A DNA stretch of 6,524 nucleotides. Origin: Desulfobacterales bacterium (GTDB lineage Bacteria; Desulfobacterota; Desulfobacteria; Desulfobacterales; ETH-SRB1). This document shows, one piece after another, positions 6,298-6,524 of this stretch (positions are counted from its first letter, which is position 1; the number at the start of each line of letters is the position of its first letter). The position numbers were made by a program, and so were the translations under genes. The stretch lies in assembly GCA_030017395.1 (NCBI GenBank), contig JASEIZ010000007.1:15620-22143 (forward strand), given 5' to 3'. The notes beneath the pieces were generated by a model. The model saw only the letters and a program-made list of their open reading frames with translations, did not search any database and had not been told where the DNA came from.

Positions 6298-6323
6298 TAA
6301 TTATTAATTTTATTACAGAAATA

Positions 6324-6524
6324 TTATTTGTGAATTTTACATAAAAGTAAATATATTTCTATATTTTCTAATGGGTAGATTAATACATTTGAAATAAATA
6401 AAAAAGTTAAAATACCTTTAAAGAAATCTAATTTCCAGCATCCTAACATAATTTTTAATTTATTAATGTTATTTAGAATGTTTTCATAATAATAATTGTT
6501 GGCTGAAAAGAATGCAAGAACTGA
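6324..6524 (-). CDS. Possible 3' end of an unrecognised gene, entering from right edge
   Basis: On the minus strand, reading from 6524, there are 66 codons without a stop, ending in TAA at 6326-6324. The translation runs SVLAFFSANNYYYENI, then NNINKLKIMLGCWKLDFFKG, then a hydrophobic stretch ILTFLFISNVLIYPL, ending LLLCKIHK. In DNA this AT-rich, stop codons should appear about every ten codons, so an open run of this length suggests real or recently real coding sequence. I do not recognise the family. The hydrophobic stretch could be a membrane segment or a buried core. The gene would lie in the same direction as intI and therefore point towards it, which is unusual for a first integron cassette. 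It could also be a gene remnant. Confidence 0.4.
   Translation of the reverse strand, partial: SVLAFFSANNYYYENILNNINKLKIMLGCWKLDFFKGILTFLFISNVLIYPLENIEIYLLLCKIHK

Larger units (their letters stand above)
6143..6323. other. Very AT-rich spacer upstream of intI, expected attI side
   Basis: This stretch is dominated by A and T runs and holds no supportable gene. It contains a possible intI promoter (6209-6238) and a perfect palindrome (6283-6297). In standard integrons attI lies here, between intI and the first cassette. A search for the core box GTTRRRY on both strands found no match in this stretch. attI is too variable to exclude on that basis. Confidence 0.6.

Noticed and set aside
6512..6524. 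ATG at 6512 as the start of a first cassette gene
   Set aside because: Only four codons are visible before the edge and the upstream ribosome site is weak. It also conflicts with the open frame on the minus strand.

Overview
The window looks like a chromosomal segment of a Gram-negative, moderately AT-rich bacterium. The gene families and the style of the intergenic repeats suggest Desulfobacterota (former Deltaproteobacteria). That placement is inference, because no taxonomic marker is present.

Positions 1-3361 are a housekeeping block read entirely on the minus strand, in the order RNase E/G-type ribonuclease (3361-1901), a small membrane-anchored LysM-like protein (1908-1183), and adenylosuccinate lyase purB (1118 to beyond position 1). 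The first two genes overlap by 8 bp (ATGAATAA). purB follows after 64 bp that contain a short heptad repeat. The three are probably co-transcribed.

Positions 3427-5004 are interpreted as an IS110-family insertion sequence. It carries a full-length 419-aa DEDD/Ser transposase on the plus strand. The left end is short, and about 230 bp of non-coding DNA lie between the transposase stop and the right end. That long right end suggests the IS1111 subgroup, and it folds by eye into a chain of hairpins that fits a bridge RNA (seekRNA). One hairpin loop matches the left junction of the element at 10 of 11 bases. The proposed ends share CTTGA. The element sits about 65 bp upstream of the ribonuclease start, so it may have altered expression of the whole minus-strand operon.

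Positions 5168-6142 (minus strand) encode an integron integrase, IntI. It is an apparently intact tyrosine recombinase that has the extra domain found only in IntI. No convincing attI or attC site and no cassette array is visible in this window. The side where attI would be expected (6143 onward) is extremely AT-rich. It holds a 66-codon open frame running in from the right edge on the minus strand, probably the 3' end of an unrecognised gene.

The two systems are of different types: an RNA-guided transposase next to a cassette-capturing recombinase. The most novel-looking parts are the candidate guide RNA at 4773-4985 and the unexplained AT-rich DNA flanking intI.
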